Positions 8,547-17,401 of a stretch of 64,000 bases of DNA are shown one piece after another. The notes under the pieces are model-generated. The model did no database searches. It saw only the letters and a program-made list of their open reading frames with translations, and was not told where the DNA came from. The stretch lies in assembly GCA_035636095.1 (NCBI GenBank), contig DASPZU010000099.1:10452-74451 (forward strand), written 5' to 3'. Source of the stretch: Gp7-AA10 sp035636095. Lineage in GTDB: Bacteria > Acidobacteriota > Thermoanaerobaculia > Gp7-AA8. The position numbers were made by a program, and so were the translations under genes. How positions within the stretch are numbered: position 1 is the first letter of the stretch; each line of letters starts with the position of its first letter.

Positions 8547-9041
8547 TCAAGTACTTTGCGACGCAAAGTGTAGGCCAACCCAGACCTTGACGTCAATGAC
8601 GTTCCAGTCCAGCGCCATCTCCCTGAGCCACCGATCGATTCCATCGAGGGGCGTCACATGGACACGAATCTTCTCGCCATCAACTCCACCACCAGGCCCG
8701 ATTTTGCGCACGCCTTTGGCCCGATAGAAGTGCACTATTTCGGAAGTGATCCCCGGTGAAGTTGCGCAACTTGTCAGAAGGACCGCTTCGTCGCAGGTGA
8801 AGCCAGTTTCCTCCTCCAATTCTCGCCTGGCCGTTTCTTCTGGGCCGTATTCTTCGATCAACCCCGCCGGCAGATCCACAACGCCATACTGGACCGGCGC
8901 GCGAAACTGCTCGGTCAGCACGATCTTTTTGTCATCGGTGATCGCGAGAATCGCCACCGCCTCCCTCGCCCTCTTCCGCTCCACGAATTCCCAACCGTGG
9001 CGCTCGAAGACGACGACATGTTTGCCCTCCAAGACCTTCAT
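8547..9041 (-). CDS. NUDIX hydrolase (ADP-ribose pyrophosphatase-like)
   Basis: The 164-residue protein begins MKVLEGKHVVVFERHGWEFV. The complete NUDIX box GX5EX7REUXEEXGU is visible in GLIEEYGPEETARRELEEET plus GF at about residues 60-81. The preceding QFRAPV and VDLPAG are typical of ADP-sugar pyrophosphatases. It should hydrolyse a nucleoside diphosphate-linked substrate using Mg2+. The open frame continues upstream, but that extension is antisense to nothing and overlaps the radical SAM gene in another frame, so the ATG at 9041 is chosen. Eleven bases separate it from each neighbour, so it is part of an operon. Confidence 0.93.
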   Translation of the reverse strand: MKVLEGKHVVVFERHGWEFVERKRAREAVAILAITDDKKIVLTEQFRAPVQYGVVDLPAGLIEEYGPEETARRELEEETGFTCDEAVLLTSCATSPGITSEIVHFYRAKGVRKIGPGGGVDGEKIRVHVTPLDGIDRWLREMALDWNVIDVKVWVGLHFASQST

Positions 9042-9052
9042 TCGCTGCGACG

Positions 9053-10084
9053 CTACCACAGCGACTGCTGCGCGGTCGGTCGGCGGAAATGCTCGGTGGT
9101 GAGATCGTACGATCGCTCGTTGAAGTGCAGCCTGCGACAGCTGACCTGGAAGATCGATGCGATCTGATCCGCGAAGATCCCTTCGCCCCGCCCTCGAATG
9201 CGCCATTGCGCGTCGTAGAGCTTTCCGCCGCGAAGATCGCGAATGCGATTCAAGACCTTCTCTTTCCGATCGGGAAAATGCTCCTCCAGCCAGCGTTCGA
9301 AAAGCGGAGCGACCGCCCACGGAAGGCGGAGGACGACGAAGCCCGCCGACGTCGCGCCGGCCTCGCGCGCGGCGGCCATGATCGCCGGCATTTCGTGGTC
9401 GGTGATTGCGGGGATCACCGGCGCGACCATCACTGCTGTCGGAATTCCCGCCGCTGACAGTTGCCGGATGGCGTCGAGCCGCAGCTCGGGCGTGGTCGTT
9501 CTCGGCTCCATGCTGCGCGCGAGATTCGCGTCGAGCGTGGTGACCGAGACGGCCACCGAGATGGCGTGGTAGCGCGCCAGCTCGGAGAGAACGTCGATGT
9601 CGCGTGTCACCAGGTGATTCTTCGTGATGATGGCCGTGGGATTTCGAAACTCCGCCAGCACTTGAAGACACCGCCGCGTGATTTCCAGCTTTCGTTCGAT
9701 CGGCTGATACGGATCGGTGACGCCGCTGATGGCGATGACTTCCGGCTGCCACTTCGGCGACATCAACTCTTCGCGCAGCAGCTCGGGGGCGTCCTCTTTG
9801 ACGATGATCTTGGTCTCGAAGTCGAGCCCCGCGGAAAATCCGAGGTATTCGTGGGTCGGGCGGGCGTAGCAGTAGATGCAGCCGTGCTCGCAACCGCGAT
9901 AGGGATTGATGCTCGAGCTGAATCCGACGTCGGGGCTGTCGTTGTGCGCAATGACAGTGCGGATCGGGTCGCGCAGATACAACGTTCGCGGCGCGTTCTC
10001 GTCGAGCTCGGCCTCGTCATCGCGGACATAGGCCAGCTTTTCGAATCGATTGTGCGGATTCCACGATGCCCCGCGGCCTTTCAT
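9053..10084 (-). CDS. PA0069-family radical SAM protein
   Basis: The 343-residue radical SAM protein has the cluster-binding CX3CX2C as CEHGCIYC in the context SINPYRGCEHGCIYCYARPT. That is the signature of the PA0069 family, which is related to spore photoproduct lyase. A [4Fe-4S] cluster and S-adenosylmethionine are expected. The true substrate of this family is not established. Its start overlaps the stop of the upstream alcohol dehydrogenase by four bases (ATGA), indicating coupling, and the NUDIX gene follows 11 bases after its end. Confidence 0.93.
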   Translation of the reverse strand: MKGRGASWNPHNRFEKLAYVRDDEAELDENAPRTLYLRDPIRTVIAHNDSPDVGFSSSINPYRGCEHGCIYCYARPTHEYLGFSAGLDFETKIIVKEDAPELLREELMSPKWQPEVIAISGVTDPYQPIERKLEITRRCLQVLAEFRNPTAIITKNHLVTRDIDVLSELARYHAISVAVSVTTLDANLARSMEPRTTTPELRLDAIRQLSAAGIPTAVMVAPVIPAITDHEMPAIMAAAREAGATSAGFVVLRLPWAVAPLFERWLEEHFPDRKEKVLNRIRDLRGGKLYDAQWRIRGRGEGIFADQIASIFQVSCRRLHFNERSYDLTTEHFRRPTAQQSLW

Positions 10085-11037
10085 ATCGTGATCACCGCAG
10101 TCCCCACGATCTCTCCCGCGCGTAGAGCGCTGAGCGCGTCATTCGCGCGTTCGAGCGCGAAGTTCGTGCGTTGCGTGACGATCTTCGACTTGCGCGCGAT
10201 TGCGAAAAAATCGTCGCCGTCGCGGCGCGTGAGATTTGCCACCGATCGAATCGATCGTTCTTCCCACAGCAATTCGTAAGGAAAGGAGGGGATATCACTC
10301 ATGTGAATTCCGGCGCAGACGACCACGCCACCCTTGGCGAGGTTGCGCAGAGCGGTCACGACCAGCGATCCGACCGGCGCGAAGATGATCGCGGCCTCCA
10401 GCTCCTCGGGCGGCGCCCCGCTCGATCCGCCGGCCCAAATTGCACCCATCTTTCGCGCGAATTCTTGTGCAGATTGATCGCCGTCGCGCGTGAAAGCGTA
10501 AACCTCGCGACCTTCTGCCGCCGCGACTTGCGCGGTCATCTGCGCCGAAGAACCGAATCCGTAGAAGCCGATGCGGCGCGCCTCGCCGGCCATGCGCAGA
10601 GCGCGAAAGCCGATCAGGCCCCCGCACAGCAACGGCGCGGCTTCGTCGAATGCGTAACCATCCGGTAAGGGATGGCAATAGCGCGCATCGGCGACACAGT
10701 ACTCCGCGTACCCGCCGTCGATGGTGTAGCCGGTGAAGAGCGCTCGATCGCAGAGATTCTCGCGACTGGTCGTGCAATAGTGGCAGGTCTCGTCGCTCCA
10801 TCCGAGCCATGGGACGCCCACGCGCTCTCCGCTCGACTCGATGACTCCCGCGATCTGATGGCCCGGAATGAGCGGCAGCTTCGGCTTCTCGAGCTCGCCG
10901 TCGACGATGTGAAGGTCGGTCCGGCAGACGGCACACGCTTCGATCCGGATCAGGACCTCGCTCTTCTTCGGCCGGGGCATCGGGACATCGACGAGCTGGA
11001 GCGGTTCGCGCTGCCGCCGCAGGATCATTGCGCGCAC
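10081..11037 (-). CDS. Zinc-dependent alcohol dehydrogenase family protein
   Basis: The 318-residue medium-chain dehydrogenase keeps catalytic zinc ligands: Cys in ACAVCRTDLH and His/Glu in PGHQIAGV. A partial structural-zinc lobe is seen (CHYCTTSRENLCD). The nucleotide loop reads YGFGSSAQM. It resembles the AdhA/zinc-binding alcohol dehydrogenase group that acts on aldehydes or alcohols. GTG 11037 is the likely start; an ATG lies three codons later. It is coupled to the downstream radical SAM gene through a four-base overlap and follows the MFS gene by 31 bases. Confidence 0.92.
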   Translation of the reverse strand: MRAMILRRQREPLQLVDVPMPRPKKSEVLIRIEACAVCRTDLHIVDGELEKPKLPLIPGHQIAGVIESSGERVGVPWLGWSDETCHYCTTSRENLCDRALFTGYTIDGGYAEYCVADARYCHPLPDGYAFDEAAPLLCGGLIGFRALRMAGEARRIGFYGFGSSAQMTAQVAAAEGREVYAFTRDGDQSAQEFARKMGAIWAGGSSGAPPEELEAAIIFAPVGSLVVTALRNLAKGGVVVCAGIHMSDIPSFPYELLWEERSIRSVANLTRRDGDDFFAIARKSKIVTQRTNFALERANDALSALRAGEIVGTAVITI

Positions 11038-11068
11038 GAGGTGAGAGTAGCGCGGCGGTCAAGTAAAT

Positions 11069-12304
11069 CTACACGCTGTGGATTTCTCGCATGCGGCGCA
11101 GCGGCGCCGACCCCGCCGCAACGACCGCGACGACGATGAGCGTCATCACGCCGCCGAAGACGACCGAGGGCACCGTGCCGAGGAGTCGCGCCGCGACGCC
11201 CGATTCGAAAGCGCCAATCTCGTTCGACGAACCGATGAAGATCTGATTGACGGCCGAGACCCGGCCGAGGAGCTCGGTCGGCGTCAGCGTCTGCAGAAGA
11301 GTTCCGCGAATGAGCACGCTGATGTTGTCGAAGACTCCGCTGAGCGTGAGCAGGGCGAATGACAGCCAGAAGTTTCGCGAGAGTGCAAACGCGATCATGC
11401 AGACGCCGAAGGCTGCCACTGTCGTGAACAGCGTCAGGCCCGCGCGACGAAACGGCGGCCGATGCGCGATGTAGATTCCGATGACCAGCGAGCCGATCGC
11501 GGGCGCGGCGCGCAGCACTCCGAGACCCTCCGGGCCAACGCCGAGAGTCTTGGCGAAGATCGGGAGCAACGCTGTCGCTCCGCCAAACAGAACGGAGAAA
11601 AGATCGAGCGTCATCGCGGAGAGGAGCACGGGCTGGCGCCACAGAAAGCGCAATCCGACCTGCAGGCTCTCTCCCAATCCGATGTCGGCCGTTGCTAAGG
11701 GCGGCGATCGGTGTGCAATCATCGCAAACGCGATGATCGAAGCGATCGTCAGCAGCAGCACGACCACGTAAGACCACGCCGGCCCGGCAAATCCGTAAAG
11801 GAGTCCGCCCAGGGCCGGGCCGAGGATGGCGGAGAATTGCCAGGTCGAGGAGCGCCAGGCGACCGCGCTCGGGTAGAGCTGGCGCGGAATGAGCTCGGCG
11901 GAAAGCGCACTCACCGCCGGCCGGGTGAAGCTGCGCGCGATGCCACTCGCGAAGATGACGGCGTACATCGGCCACACGCGGTGCGCCGCAAGCACGGACG
12001 GGATCAGCGTGAACGCCAGCAGCGCCGCCACGGAAATCGCGATCCCGATCGTGCCGACGATCGCGATCGCGCGCCGGTTGGCGCGGTCGGCGACATGGCC
12101 GGCATAGAGTGCCACCGCGATGAACGGCAGTGCCTCCGCCAATCCGATCAGCCCGAGCGACAGCGGATCATTGGTGATGGCGTAGATCTGCCAGCCGACC
12201 ACCACGATCTGTGCTTCGCGCGCGATGGTGGTCGTGCTGTACGCCAGGATCAGGCGGCGGAAGTTCGCAAAGCGGAGCGCCGCATAGGGATCGTGACTGG
12301 GCAA
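11069..12304 (-). CDS. MFS transporter (EntS-like exporter)
   Basis: The 411-residue protein has about twelve hydrophobic helices. The loop motif GHVADRANRRAI between helices 2 and 3 is the MFS signature, and the overall pattern matches EntS/enterobactin-exporter-like proteins. It should be an inner-membrane efflux carrier of unknown substrate. The start is a TTG at 12304, one base after the stop of the P-II gene. No ATG or GTG in this frame lies near the conserved N-terminus (PSHDPYAALRFANFRRL), so translation probably depends on coupling to the P-II gene. Confidence 0.93.
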   Translation of the reverse strand: MPSHDPYAALRFANFRRLILAYSTTTIAREAQIVVVGWQIYAITNDPLSLGLIGLAEALPFIAVALYAGHVADRANRRAIAIVGTIGIAISVAALLAFTLIPSVLAAHRVWPMYAVIFASGIARSFTRPAVSALSAELIPRQLYPSAVAWRSSTWQFSAILGPALGGLLYGFAGPAWSYVVVLLLTIASIIAFAMIAHRSPPLATADIGLGESLQVGLRFLWRQPVLLSAMTLDLFSVLFGGATALLPIFAKTLGVGPEGLGVLRAAPAIGSLVIGIYIAHRPPFRRAGLTLFTTVAAFGVCMIAFALSRNFWLSFALLTLSGVFDNISVLIRGTLLQTLTPTELLGRVSAVNQIFIGSSNEIGAFESGVAARLLGTVPSVVFGGVMTLIVVAVVAAGSAPLRRMREIHSV

Positions 12305-12305
12305 A

Positions 12306-12668
12306 CTAATCCGTCGGCACTCCCACCGGCGTCACGGCGGCGCGATCGAGCTCACCGGTGCGGATGCGATAAACGTGCTCGACCGGCACCACGAAGATCT
12401 TTCCGTCGCCGACCTCGCCGGTGCGCGCGCCTTCCATGATCGCTTTCACGGTCGGCTCGACAAAGTGATCCGACACGCCGATGTCGAGCCGCACTTTGTC
12501 GGTCAGCTCCATTTTCACGGTCGTCCCGCGATAGGTCTCCACGCGCTCGATCTCGCCGCCGTGGCCCTGCACGCGGCTGATGGTCAGTCCCGCGACCTTG
12601 GCGCGGAAGAGCGATTCGAGAACAGGATGCAAGCGCTCCGGTCGGATGATCGCGATCACGAGTTTCAT
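12306..12668 (-). CDS. P-II family nitrogen regulatory protein with atypical T-loop
   Basis: The 120-residue protein aligns without gaps to GlnB/GlnK over most of its length. The B-loop (TGEVGDGKIFVVPV) and C-terminal RIRTGE that bind ATP and 2-oxoglutarate are intact. In the T-loop, the position of the uridylylated Tyr51 is valine (YRGTTVKMELTDKV), and the tail after residue 113 is extended. It should sense 2-oxoglutarate and energy charge and bind the ammonium transporter, but cannot be controlled by Tyr51 uridylylation. It follows the transporter gene, separated by a repeat, and is followed at once by the MFS gene. Confidence 0.95.
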   Translation of the reverse strand: MKLVIAIIRPERLHPVLESLFRAKVAGLTISRVQGHGGEIERVETYRGTTVKMELTDKVRLDIGVSDHFVEPTVKAIMEGARTGEVGDGKIFVVPVEHVYRIRTGELDRAAVTPVGVPTD

Positions 12669-12695
12669 TCAGTCCTCCCATCGGCGTTTGATCGA

Positions 12696-12787
12696 CCCCT
12701 CATCCGCTTCGCGGGGCGAAGGATCTCACGCGTGAGCCCCTCTCCCCGCTGGCGGGGAGAGGGTGGCGCGCAGCGCCGGGTGAGGGG
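12696..12787. repeat. Dispersed palindromic repeat, family D (with family A core)
   Basis: CCCTCTCCCCGC-TG-GCGGGGAGAGGG forms a near-perfect hairpin at 12738-12763. The flanks CCCCTCATCC and GGGTGAGGGG are inverted, and a GAAGGATCTCACGCG element like family A is embedded. It lies between the ammonium transporter and the P-II gene, so it would appear as a hairpin inside their shared transcript and could set their relative expression. Confidence 0.75.
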
Positions 12788-12789
12788 TT

Positions 12790-14043
12790 TCATTCGCTCC
12801 TCCCATCGAGCAGGAGAATCGCTCCCTCACCGCGGCTATAGGCCTCTTCGCCGTGCTGCGTGAAATCGAGTCCCAGTCCTTCCTCGCGCGGTTCGGTTCG
12901 CAGCGAGGTGACCAGCGCGAGAACTTTGACGATGACCCATGTTGCGACCACGCTGTAAATGATGGTGGCGATCACCGCGATGGTCTGGACGCCCAGTTGA
13001 CGCACATCGCCGAACAGCGCGCCGTTTCCTGCGCCGCCATTCCAGGTCTTGTGCGCCAGGACGCCGGTGAGCAGCGCGCCGACGGTGCCGCCCACGCCAT
13101 GCGCCGCGACGACGTCGAGCGAGTCATCGAGCCGCGTCTGCGCGCGGTACAGCAGCGCGAAATAACTCGGCACCGCCGCGATCGCTCCCAGCACGATGGA
13201 AGACATCGGGCTGATGAAGCCCGCCGCCGGCGTGATGGCGACGAGTCCGACCACAATGCCGGTGGCGGCGCCGACGGCCGTCGCTTTCTTGGTGCGGGTC
13301 AGGTCGAGCATGGTCCACACCACTAGGGTCGCGATCGGGGCCAGCATGGTGTTCACGAATGCCAGCGCCGCCGAGCGATTCGCCCCCAATGCGCTGCCGG
13401 CGTTGAATCCGAACCATCCCAGCCACAGCAGTCCGGCGCCGAGGAGCGTGAAGGGAACGTTTTGGGGAAGGATGGCCTGCCGGGCGTAGTCTTTTCGCGC
13501 GCCGACGACCACGGCGCAGACGATGGCGGCCGACGCCGCGTTGATGTGGACGACCGTGCCGCCGGCGAAATCGAGCGCGCCGAGTTTGCCCAGCCATCCG
13601 CCGCCCCACACCCAATGCGCGATGGGCGCGTACACGATCAGCGACCACAGCGAGATGAACGCAATGTAGGGACCGAAGCGCATGCGCTCCACGATCGCGC
13701 CGGAGATCAGCGCGGCCGTGATGATCGCGAACGTTCCCTGATAGGCGAAGAAGAGGACGTGCGGAATCGTTCCATTGGCGTCGAGTCCGACACCCCGCAG
13801 AAAGAAATATTCGCTGCCGCCGCACCATCGCGATGCGTGGCCGAATGCGATGGAGTAACCGAGGAATGCCCACACCAGGCCGACGAATCCGAGCGCAGAG
13901 AAGCTCATCATCAGCGTGTTGAGGGCGTTCTTGGCGCGGACCATCCCGCCGTAAAAAAATCCGAGGGCGGGCGTCATCATCAGGACCAAGGCGGTGGCGA
14001 TCAGAAGCCAGGCGGTGTCGGCGGAACTGATTGAGGGAGGCAT
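12790..14043 (-). CDS. amt: Ammonium transporter (Amt family)
   Basis: The 417-residue inner-membrane channel has eleven predicted helices, the usual Amt/AmtB topology. The twin pore histidines are present at residues 166 (VVHINAA) and 315 (VAAHGVGG). The Amt signature DFAGGTVVHI and the phenylalanine-rich gate region are intact. It conducts ammonium/ammonia and pairs with the P-II protein encoded just downstream. No cleavable signal peptide is evident. The C-terminal cytoplasmic tail (LDFTQHGEEAY) carries the conserved P-II-responsive segment. An unusual AT-rich inverted repeat lies directly upstream. Confidence 0.96.
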   Translation of the reverse strand: MPPSISSADTAWLLIATALVLMMTPALGFFYGGMVRAKNALNTLMMSFSALGFVGLVWAFLGYSIAFGHASRWCGGSEYFFLRGVGLDANGTIPHVLFFAYQGTFAIITAALISGAIVERMRFGPYIAFISLWSLIVYAPIAHWVWGGGWLGKLGALDFAGGTVVHINAASAAIVCAVVVGARKDYARQAILPQNVPFTLLGAGLLWLGWFGFNAGSALGANRSAALAFVNTMLAPIATLVVWTMLDLTRTKKATAVGAATGIVVGLVAITPAAGFISPMSSIVLGAIAAVPSYFALLYRAQTRLDDSLDVVAAHGVGGTVGALLTGVLAHKTWNGGAGNGALFGDVRQLGVQTIAVIATIIYSVVATWVIVKVLALVTSLRTEPREEGLGLDFTQHGEEAYSRGEGAILLLDGRSE

Positions 14044-14057
14044 ATGAGATTATAAAT

Positions 14058-14139
14058 GAATTTCGAATTTCAAATTTCAAATGAAAAATTGAGAAGAAGA
14101 ACGCTGCCTCATTCATTTGAAATTTGAAATTTGAAATTC
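14058..14139. repeat. AT-rich inverted repeat between amt and tetR
   Basis: Two 27-base arms at 14058-14084 and 14113-14139 are inverse complements with one mismatch, separated by 28 bases. Each arm is built from AAATTTGAAATTTG-like units. The composition contrasts sharply with the GC-rich surroundings. It occupies the whole divergent promoter region of amt (minus) and the TetR gene (plus), ending 17 bases before the TetR start. Confidence 0.85.
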
Positions 14140-14156
14140 TGATAGCCTCGCCCCGC

Positions 14157-14756
14157 ATGGCCCGCCACAGCCGCTCCGAGCAAAGCCGCCGCCAGGTCCT
14201 CGATGCCGCGCTGCAGCTTTTCTCGCATCAGGGCTATCGGGCCACCACCGTGCGCGACATCGCCGACGGAGCCGGCACGTCGACCGGCAATGTCTACCAT
14301 CATTTTCCCGACAAAGAAGCGATTTTTCGGACGCTTCTGGACGAGTTCTGGATGATCACGGAGAGCAAGCGCTACCCCTACACGCGCGCGCTGGCGGCGG
14401 GACGATTTCCGGAAAACCTGGAGCAGCTCGCGCTGGCCGCTCGCGACAGCGTGCAGGAGTTCCGCTCCTATATCGCACTGGTCTACGTCGACGTCATCGA
14501 ATTCGATGGCACGCACATCCGGAAGTTTTACGCCGAGATGGGGAAGCGCTACGCCTCGCTGCTCGAGCTCGACGAGATCCGGGGCCGGTTGCGCCCGGGC
14601 GTCTCGCCGATTTCCGCGTTGCTAATAACATCACGTATTTTCTTTAACTATTTTTCACTAGAAATCTTGTTTAACGTCCCCGAGCCGTTCGGTAAGAAGT
14701 CGGTCGAGGTCGTGAAGGAGATTTCTGAAATCTTGAGAAACGGGATGATGGCATGA
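14157..14756 (+). CDS. TetR/AcrR-family transcriptional regulator
   Basis: The 199-residue protein has an N-terminal helix-turn-helix (TVRDIADGAGTSTGNVYHHF, residues about 33-52) and a C-terminal ligand-binding helical domain. It probably represses itself and the downstream peptidase and methyltransferase genes. The ATG at 14157 starts the conserved domain; upstream in-frame codons derive from the AT-rich repeat. Its stop overlaps the next start as ATGA. Codons near residues 155-176 (14620-14685) are strikingly AT-rich compared with the rest of the gene. Confidence 0.93.
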   Translation: MARHSRSEQSRRQVLDAALQLFSHQGYRATTVRDIADGAGTSTGNVYHHFPDKEAIFRTLLDEFWMITESKRYPYTRALAAGRFPENLEQLALAARDSVQEFRSYIALVYVDVIEFDGTHIRKFYAEMGKRYASLLELDEIRGRLRPGVSPISALLITSRIFFNYFSLEILFNVPEPFGKKSVEVVKEISEILRNGMMA

Positions 14757-17401
14757 AGAAGCTCACGCTGATCGTATGGCTGGCCGCCTCGCTGCACGCC
14801 GCGGACGACCCTGAATACACGAAACAAATCCGGCAGTTCACCACCGGTCCGCAATTCACGACCGAGCTGGTCGATCACCTTCCGGCCTCCGCTCGCGTCC
14901 CCACGCCGCTGGGACTGCTCGGCTATATCGCGGGAGCGGAAAACCATCTGACCTATGCCGAAGATGTCTACCGATACATGCGGGCTCTCGAAGCGGCCAC
15001 GCCGCGCGTGAAGGTTTTCAGCATCGGCAGGAGCGAGGAAGGCCGCGAGATGGTCCTGGTCGCGGTGTCGAGCGACCAGAACATCGCCAACCTCGACCAT
15101 TACAAAGAGATCACGCGGCGCTTATCCGATCCGCGAAAAATCTCCGACGACGATGCCGCCCGCCTGGCCGCGGAAGGCAAGCCGATGTACTACGCCACCG
15201 GCGCGATGCATTCCCCCGAAACCGGCAGCCCCGAGATGCTGATGGAGCTGGTCTACCGGCTGGCGGTCGAAGACACACCGCTGGTGCGCAAGATCCGCGA
15301 CAACGTGATCTTTTTAGCCACGCCGGTGCTGGAAGTCGACGGCCGCGACCGCCAGGTCGACCTCTCTCGCTACCGACTGCAGAATCCGAAAGTTCCGACT
15401 CCACCGCTGGTGTACTGGGGACACTATGTGGCGCATGACAACAATCGCGACAACATGGGCCTGGCGCTCGCTCTCAGCCGAAACGTCCTGAAAGCGTATT
15501 TCGATTTTCATCCGCAGGTCATCCACGATCTGCACGAATCGGTGCCGTTCATGTACGTCTCCACGGGCACCGGTCCGTACAACTCGTCGCTCGATCCGAT
15601 CATGGTCGACGAGTGGCATCGCATGGCCTGGCACGAAGTGCAGGAGATGGCGCAACGCGGGGTCCCCGGTGTGTGGACGTGGGGTTTCTTCGACGGGTGG
15701 GCTCCGAACTACATGTTTTGGATCGGCATGGGCCACAACACCATCGGCCGGTTCTACGAGACGTTCGGCAACCGCTATCCGTCCACTGAAAACCGGGTCG
15801 TGCGCGGACAGAGCGATCGGGAGTGGTATCGCCCCAATCCGCCCCTTCCGACGGTCAAGTGGTCGCTGCGCAACAACGTCAACTATCAGCAGAGCGGATT
15901 GCTGCTTGCGCTCAGCGACATGGCGGATCGCCGCGCGCATTTCCTCGACCAGTTCTACCTGCTCGGAAAACGCTCGGTGGCCAAGGCGACTACCGAAGGA
16001 CCTGCCGCGTGGGTTTTCGACGGCGCGCAAAAACGTCAGGGACAGCTTCGCGATCTGATGGCGCTTCTGCATGCGCACGGCGTCGAAGTCAACGTCGCAG
16101 ACGCCGCCTTCACCATGAAAACGGATTGGCCGCCGAAGTCAGAGGAGAAAGCGGCCGCGTTCGCGAAGGGCTCGTTCATCGTGCGCATGGATCAGCCATA
16201 CAGCCGCCTCGCCGACACGATGCTCGACATTCAGTATGTTCGCGGCGACGAGAAGGTCTACGACGACACCGGCTGGACCCTCGGCTACCTGAAAAACGTG
16301 GAGTTCAAGCGCGTCGTGAACCCGGAGGTGCTGAAAGTCGCGATGCACGCCTGGGATGGTGGAGCGCCGCCGACCTCGTCGGCCACTAACAACGCCGACA
16401 CCGATTTTTTCCGGGCGTACTGGGCTGACCCCAACAGCAAGAAGCCACGCATCGCGATCATGCACACCTGGCTTCGCACGCAGGACGAAGGCTGGTGGCG
16501 CCTCGCGCTCGAAAGCATGGGGGTGCCGTACACGTACATCTCGACTCAGGACGCGTCGCGCACGCCGAATCTGCGCGAGAAATTCGATGTCATCCTCTTT
16601 CCGCCGACCGGCGGCAACAATTCGTCCCAGGAGATCGTCAATGGCTTTCCGCCGGGCCCGCCGCTGCCCTGGAAGAAAACAGAGCTGACGCCCAACCTGG
16701 GCGTCGATCAGACCGACGACATGCGTCCGGGCCTCGGCCTGACAGGAGTCGCGAACGTCACCCGATTCGTCGAGGAGGGCGGATTGCTCATCACCGCCCG
16801 CGATACGTCGGTGTGGGCCGCCGATTACGGTCTGGCGCGATGGGTTCGCGTCGTGCCATCTCAGAAGTTGCGTGCGCCGGGGACGATCCTCTCGGCGTCG
16901 ATCGAGAACAAGAAGAGCCAAATCGTTACAGGATATGATGAAACAATACCATTATACTTTTCCAACTCGCCGATTTTTCGGGTTGGTCTGACGCCGGAAC
17001 CGCCGGCCGAAACGCGGCCCAGCGGTCGGGGAAGCAAGAACGATCCCGATGTGCCGCAGGGGCGACCATTCGTTCCGCTGCCCGAGCGTCCCAAGCCCGC
17101 GCCGGGCGAAGAGGGGTTCCAGCAGCCCGAGGATCTGCCCGGAAACTCCGATTACGCGATGCCGCGTCCGGAAGATCGCCCGCGCGTCATCGTGTCATTC
17201 GCGAAGAAAGCCGATCAGCTTCTGATGTCGGGAATGCTCGAGGGCGGCGACGAGCTGGCCGGCAAGCCGGCGGTCATCGACGCGCCGCGCGGGCGGGGCC
17301 ACGTGATTCTCTTCGCATGCAATCCGATGTGGCGTCAGAACACGCAGGGAAGTTACGCCCTGGTGATGAACGCCATCATCAATTGGGATCATCTGCGTTG
17401 A
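14753..17401 (+). CDS. Secreted M14-family zinc carboxypeptidase-like protein
   Basis: The 882-residue exported protein begins MKKLTLIVWLAASLHAADDP. An M14 domain follows: HSPE at residues 153-156 gives the HxxE zinc ligands, and histidines in HDNNRDN and HDLHES provide candidates for the third. The C-terminal ~450 residues hold a large extra domain with an LIVTARDTSVW-like section. That is the layout of long secreted M14 proteins common in Acidobacteriota and Bacteroidota. It probably trims peptides outside the cytoplasm. It is coupled to TetR (ATGA) and to the methyltransferase (TTGA). Codons at 16919-16980 form an AT-rich patch. Confidence 0.88.
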   Translation: MKKLTLIVWLAASLHAADDPEYTKQIRQFTTGPQFTTELVDHLPASARVPTPLGLLGYIAGAENHLTYAEDVYRYMRALEAATPRVKVFSIGRSEEGREMVLVAVSSDQNIANLDHYKEITRRLSDPRKISDDDAARLAAEGKPMYYATGAMHSPETGSPEMLMELVYRLAVEDTPLVRKIRDNVIFLATPVLEVDGRDRQVDLSRYRLQNPKVPTPPLVYWGHYVAHDNNRDNMGLALALSRNVLKAYFDFHPQVIHDLHESVPFMYVSTGTGPYNSSLDPIMVDEWHRMAWHEVQEMAQRGVPGVWTWGFFDGWAPNYMFWIGMGHNTIGRFYETFGNRYPSTENRVVRGQSDREWYRPNPPLPTVKWSLRNNVNYQQSGLLLALSDMADRRAHFLDQFYLLGKRSVAKATTEGPAAWVFDGAQKRQGQLRDLMALLHAHGVEVNVADAAFTMKTDWPPKSEEKAAAFAKGSFIVRMDQPYSRLADTMLDIQYVRGDEKVYDDTGWTLGYLKNVEFKRVVNPEVLKVAMHAWDGGAPPTSSATNNADTDFFRAYWADPNSKKPRIAIMHTWLRTQDEGWWRLALESMGVPYTYISTQDASRTPNLREKFDVILFPPTGGNNSSQEIVNGFPPGPPLPWKKTELTPNLGVDQTDDMRPGLGLTGVANVTRFVEEGGLLITARDTSVWAADYGLARWVRVVPSQKLRAPGTILSASIENKKSQIVTGYDETIPLYFSNSPIFRVGLTPEPPAETRPSGRGSKNDPDVPQGRPFVPLPERPKPAPGEEGFQQPEDLPGNSDYAMPRPEDRPRVIVSFAKKADQLLMSGMLEGGDELAGKPAVIDAPRGRGHVILFACNPMWRQNTQGSYALVMNAIINWDHLR

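Noticed and set aside
9042..9893. Upstream extension of the NUDIX frame to 448 residues
   Set aside because: The extra part overlaps the radical SAM gene in another frame and is Arg-rich noise; the family begins at MKVLEG.
17317..17397. Upstream extension of the methyltransferase
   Set aside because: Those codons lie inside the M14 peptidase; the Tam N-terminus starts at TTG 17398.
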